Source: Phoronis ovalis (taxonomy: Eukaryota > Phoronida > Phoronidae). From it: a stretch of 18,017 nt of DNA. The DNA lies in contig JAOXYB010107492.1 of the NCBI GenBank assembly GCA_028565635.1, positions 2,985 through 21,001 on the forward strand, in the 5' to 3' direction. Below are positions 10,101 to 16,100 of the stretch, in pieces (the stretch's first letter is position 1; each line of letters starts with the position of its first letter). The translations under genes and the position numbers were made by a program. Below the pieces are notes generated by a model. The model was not told where the DNA came from, did not search any database, and saw only the letters and a list, made by a program, of their open reading frames with translations.

Positions 10101-13100
10101 TTAGCTCTGTCTTGGAACCGTATTGATGTGGCTAGAAGTGAATTATTTACAGAAAATAATAAGTGGGAAGTAAGTGGTATAATCAACATAGTTACTCTAC
10201 TGTTTATCTGCTTGCACTATTGTATTATTTAGCTTTCAACATTTTAAAATTGAGGCAATAAATTGTATATAGCAGCATATACCTGCTAGAAGTATTCCGT
10301 ATTTTAGATGTGATGTTGTATTAAACATGTGGTCATAAATTAAAGACAAGAAATTTTAATTACTGTAAATGCAATGCAAATTTAATTGCATTCTATTTAA
10401 AGCTAATAATGAACAAGTCTGCAAGTTAGACATAGAACATTTAAAATGGATCATTGGTGTTTAGAGTAAAGACTTAATTTATATCATGAAGAAATTTTGT
10501 AGTGTTTCAGTGTCATACACTTTTGATTTTTTTAAATTATAATAAATTGCATTAATTTTGGTATTACATGACACGGACAGTTTTCTAACCGGTTTTCATC
10601 TATTTTCAGTCAAAACATCTCTGTGAAGTCATGCATACAGCCATTCAACAGGATAAAGTGGAATTTGTGAAGCTCTTCCTGGAAAATGGTGTTAGTCTGA
10701 AGGAGTATTTGACATACAGACGTTTATTAGGCTTATATAACAATGTAAGTTTTTTGTTTTCATTATAAAGTTTAGTTTGAAACCTGGTGAATTCTCATGT
10801 GTTTAAGTTCAATCTGTATTTTTTTAGTAATTATCCAGGTTACAAAGAAATTGTGTATCTAAGTTGTAAAAATTCATAAAAATAAAACATTGATATATTA
10901 TATAAAACTGAAGACATTTCATAGTGAAAAAGTGCTGTCCATTTTAATTCTTATATCATAATATTACTATTAGCTCGAACACCGAATTAACCACAAGTGT
11001 TTTTTAGCTGAAAATATTCAATGTTTGCCTTTTGTAGACAATAATCGGTAAAACATCTTTTGCACTAAAAACGTGTTATAATTTAATTAATAAAATTGGA
11101 TTAAAACAGATGAATGATACTTCCCTTTTCACCATGGAAATTATCAACAAATACTGTGTGTACTCTTGTTAATATTTACACCGTGCATGCTCAACTATGT
11201 TACTGTCCAAGTTTGCTTTGTTATATTATCATTCTAATTTTATTTGAGTACTTAATGTTATTTAACCTGGTCCAGTAAAAATAGTTTGTGGTTATTCTAG
11301 TTGATGTAATAGTACCTGTACCTGGTATATGAAAGGTTACCGATTTAAAAAAAAATATTCTCCAAGCTCAACACTGTAGAAAAACTTTAAACTCAAGTAT
11401 CTCCTTATAGAACCCACATAGACTGTTACGAAGTTTATTGGAAAAAGAACAGTGTGCCGACCACGATAGTTTCTGTTTCCACGACGTTGGTGATGTCATT
11501 CAAGAATTGATGGGGGATTTTTATGTGCCATTGTATTTATCTGAAGCCAGATATAGCGATTTAGACTCAGATTATGTATTATCCGGTGTAACAAGACAGA
11601 CTAAGCGATCGAGCTCAAAGAGTAATCGTGGAAAAATTAACAACAATAAAGTGGACTGTGCTGTTCTTGTGAATGAGCAAGGTGGTGCCCCACCAGTTGG
11701 GGAAGAAGCATTTTTACAAGCAGGTTAGTATTGATGCAGGTATGGTATCATGTGCATGTACAGCGATATACTCCAAAATAAACATTAAATCTGCGCGTTT
11801 CCATAATTTTTTTGTGTATTATTGCCTGTCGTAATGTCGAAAAAACATATTTTGTAAGATAAAATTGGTTGATTCTTCTTTAAAAGGACCATTAGGAATC
11901 AAACAATGGCCTTGGATCTCTTATGTTGGAAACTGTTCAGCCTCAGAGTCTCTTATAATCTTCTTGCACATTTTTAGCATCTGCCGTACACGCGACTGTG
12001 AAAGGTGGAGTTTATTGTTGTTTGACTGATATGATTGTGACCGTTGTAGTGTGGTTGATGTAGTTATGTAGCTATCCCTACGAATTAAAAATCAATCAGT
12101 CATCACTAAAATTTGTTGTGTTTAAAAAAATAAAATCGTAATTTACTTTTATTTGTGCTTGTATGTAATATCCTAATTCACTTAAATTTGAATCGTTGTT
12201 CCTTTGGTACTGACATTGCTTGTTGAACATAGATTAAATATACCCTGTCTGTGAATCCATGTATTAATTCTAATAAATGAAATCTGTATTTTATGAACAC
12301 CCTACCACTTCCCAAAAATCAGTGTTGTAAAGTACTCATGTCAATAATTTTTTTTCTTGTAATTTTTTTGTAGATTACCATGTACATATAGTATATTAAT
12401 GTAGGGTGTCATCGTTCAAATGTCTGATTATTCATTGATTATTTTACTGTGTTACAGATTGAACCTTTTATTTGTGCTTTATGCTGTCAGTTATATAAAA
12501 CTGGACTTAGTCTTCTGAAACCCTGCCACGATTTGTGTTCATTGTAATGCGAATTATTTCACAAATATATGAAAATGTGAAACTAAAATGCAGTTATTTT
12601 TAGAATTATAATAATTTCTTCTTGAAAGACTTCACTATATTTCAGATGTCCTTTTCTGTAATCACTATATATGCCAAAGGTGTTTTAATTCTTCTTTCAT
12701 TTCTATTTATAGTTGCTAAGAATAGTTCACAAAAGCAGCAAGCTGTTTTTGATGATCCTGCAAGAGAACTGTTTCTGTGGTCAGTTATGATGAACAGAAA
12801 AGAAATGGCTCTTTTGTTTTGGGAGGAGCTAAAGGTTTGTATCTGGGAGCCCTTTGTAAATTGTACCCCAGCACATATGTGTAACCATGTTTGCTGTGCA
12901 TATCATCTCTGATAGAACAATTCACTTGTAAAGCTTGGAGTGCCTGTGAACCGTTCCCTTTAAACTTTAACTCATCTTCACAGTGTACACTGGAACTATA
13001 TTTTAGTACTTGATATCTTTGCCTTAATTGTGCTGTTAATCTTAGTGATTGCGTTGTTCATATGTTAACAGGGACAAAAGGTACAGCAACTTGATTGCCA

Positions 13101-16100
13101 TCATACATGTACCTATGTATAAAACTGTTTTTGATTTCTATAATTATAATTGTAGGAAGCCATTGCACCAGCCTTAGTGGCATCCAAGCTTCTGAAATCT
13201 ATGTCTGATAAAACAGATGATACCGAGCTTAAGGAGTCAATTGCAAAACTGGCCAGGTAAAATTAAGCTCAACTTGAAATTACTGTAAAAAGATGAGCAT
13301 TATTATCAGATGTTATTGATTTGTGATTCCTGTTGATCTGATAATGTATAAATAATCAAATTTCCGCAATAACTTTGGGAAAAACATAATTTCCTTCAAA
13401 GCACCTGAATAAAAGTGAAAACGGCAACACCACGTAATGTAAACTGTGGTATTTTGAATTTTCCAAATGCTCATATTTTATGAAAAATGTTTAAAAAACG
13501 TGGACGTAAAATCAACCTTGAAAACTAGTATCTCGCCATATGTCGTCGCACTCGCTTTACATGGGAAATCAACACTCAAGGAAAACGACGGTAATTTGCA
13601 TATCAATTGAGAAGTACAACGACCCGTGTAAAGGATCTTTTGTCTGGCACTTGCGTAACACAAACTTCACTAAGGAACACTCCCAAAGAGTGGTGAGAAA
13701 CAGTTCGCTGAAAAGCAAACTATCAGATTATAACAAACAAGTTATAAAATAATATTTTGAAACTTCACGAGGAGGAAAAAAATAGTCACAAACATATTAA
13801 TTTTACACATCTTAAACGTTGTGGAAAAGAAACTTCCAGCTCAAACAAAGGAATGTTTTGGCCATGTTTTACACGTCACATAGAAAAACTGATAATCATC
13901 ATGCAGTGATTTTGCATAGTTCATACATTTTGACATTGTCCCTGTGCATAAAGCTATTCTAACTACCCTCCTAATGATTTTCTGCGACATCTAGTGAGAA
14001 TAAAATTTTAACATTTTTCATAAAAAAGTGATCATTTGAAAAATTCAAAATACCACATTCTACACTAGGTGGTGGCGCCATTTTCACTTTTATTCAGGTA
14101 CCTTAAAGGAAATTATGTTTTTCCCAAAGTTATTGCGGAATTTCGATTATTTATACATTAATTATGAGATCAACAGTTGGGTATCACATTTGCTTAAATA
14201 AACCCCTTCGGTAATTATTAAAACATCTGCATTTTAATTATTGAAATGTCGCAATTATTTGAAGGAAAGAGGTAGTCGCTGTAAAAACATTTTGACACGT
14301 TGATAATGACTTGATTGTATTTATTTCGTTATTACAATTATGACAACAGTGAATTTGAAGAACAAGCTGTGGGTGTTTTGACAAAGTGCTATCTAGCTGA
14401 TGAAAAACGAGCTCAACTGCTGCTTATACGAGAATTAAAACAATGGGGTCAGACGACCGCCATTTTGATTGCAGTGGAAGCAGACAACAAAGCGTTTGTC
14501 TCTCATTCGTGCTGCCAAAATCTGTTGAATGACATTTGGATGGGAAAAATGTCTTCTCTTACTAACTCGTGGCGGGTGAGTAATAGCGGATTACCGATGT
14601 TCTAGTGCTAAGTCTAGCTGTATATTTTAAAGAACAAAGCTAACTAAAATGCGTCTGTTTTAGGTTTCTTAATGTCACATTGGTTACTGGGCAAATATTT
14701 GTAAGAAGATTTCATATGTCAAACCATATTAATGAATATTAACTAAAAATGTCATGTACAGGCATAATAGTTCACATATTTTGAAGACTATGCTCATGCC
14801 TGTAAAAATTCTAAATTCTTGATTTAATTTAATATTCTTACTAATATATATACGTAAATGATGTTAATTCTAATCTGTTATTAAAGTAGGAATCAATATG
14901 GTCATGTTCCTATTCTTCAACATCCTTACATTATGATTAATACGCGTTTTGGATGTAATCAAATTTGCTCAACATTTCAACTGAAACAACTTTTTTAATA
15001 AATTATTATTTGTATTTCTAGATGTGGGCCTGTATCCTGTGTCCTCCTCTTATATTTGCTCTAATTAAGTACCGGGAAGATGAAAAAAGCAAAGATCAAC
15101 TGAGACAGGAGCATAACCAGGTATTTACTGATGATTCCGCTGCCATACATGTACCATACATCTCTATATCTCGACCACAGTAGTATACTCCTTGTCTCTA
15201 TGCCTGCCTCCATATTAAGCTTATTCTTACTGCTTGGGATCTTTTCGTGATAGAATGAATACGAATCTCTTGCATTTTTCACTCATCAGTGCTTGATAGC
15301 CCATAATTATCAATTGCCCAATACAAAATTTATGCTGTCCCAGTCCAAGATACTTCTAATGACTAGACACATGCATGTGATAGTGAACTCAATTTTGATA
15401 CTATTGCTAAATAACTATAATATTTATGATGCGTACGTATTTATGATTAGTCTATTCTTGTACATTAGTGTTATTCCAAGTCTAATCCTGCCTTCTCTAT
15501 TTAATGGATTAATTTTTGTAAAGATTTCAGACAGTTCATGATTTATGTTAAAGTTTTCACTTTTATTATTTTTAAATGGATAGCCAGCCAAATTACAATT
15601 ATTTTTAATTTATAAATAGTTACACTTTTACTAATTAAAATACAATGACTCCATATTAACTTTTTGCACATCCTGTTAATATGTAAATTTTCAAGTTTTA
15701 TTATAGACATACTATGCATACCTCACAATTTATTGGAAAATGAAACTTAAATAATGTTACAGTTTTCTTTGATTCGTTGTAGAAAAAAGCTGCTAAAACA
15801 GTCAAAGGGCACGGAAAATCGAATGGGCATGCAATTGAAAATATGTCTCGGTAAGTTGTAATAAAAAAGAGAATCTGCAGCAATTTTTGTACGTATATTT
15901 TAGGATGCTCTTATTTTTAATTATCAAGAATTATCCCATACAAGATAGCGCAGCATCAGTTCCAAATTTTACCTCGGAAAAGAAAAAACGTAGAAATCCA
16001 CCGCCTTCACGCTCTAGTTTACTTTGTTTCCAGTCACTGTTAATCAAAATTTGTATTATAACAGGGTTTTTTTCTGTTCTCAAGTGGTTGAGGTGCCCCA

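Larger units (their letters stand above)
13322..14185. mobile_element. Long-TIR non-autonomous DNA transposon (MITE-like), about 850 bp
   Basis: Sequence from about 13330 to 13493 is repeated in reverse complement from about 14176 back to 14006. Shared pieces include CTGTTGATCT, TGTATAAATAATC, CCGCAATAACTTTGGGAAAA, ACCTGAATAAAAGTGAAAA and GTGGTATTTTGAATTTT. Some weaker symmetry (TGTGAT.CC) extends to 13322 and 14185. The roughly 510-bp centre has a 70-codon open frame (13540-13752) and antisense frames, but none resembles a transposase I know. A target-site duplication is not obvious. It fills most of intron 13. A fold-back element formed by other means is the alternative. Confidence 0.85.

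Noticed and set aside
13540-13752. Possible transposase ORF inside the inverted-repeat element
   Set aside because: No DDE/D or DNA-binding motif is visible in 70 codons; kept only as an unassigned frame.
15293-15541. Hydrophobic 82-codon open frame that could suggest a membrane protein
   Set aside because: Lies within an intron, composition follows AT-rich codons (Leu, Ile, Tyr), and no TRPM segment is missing at this point.
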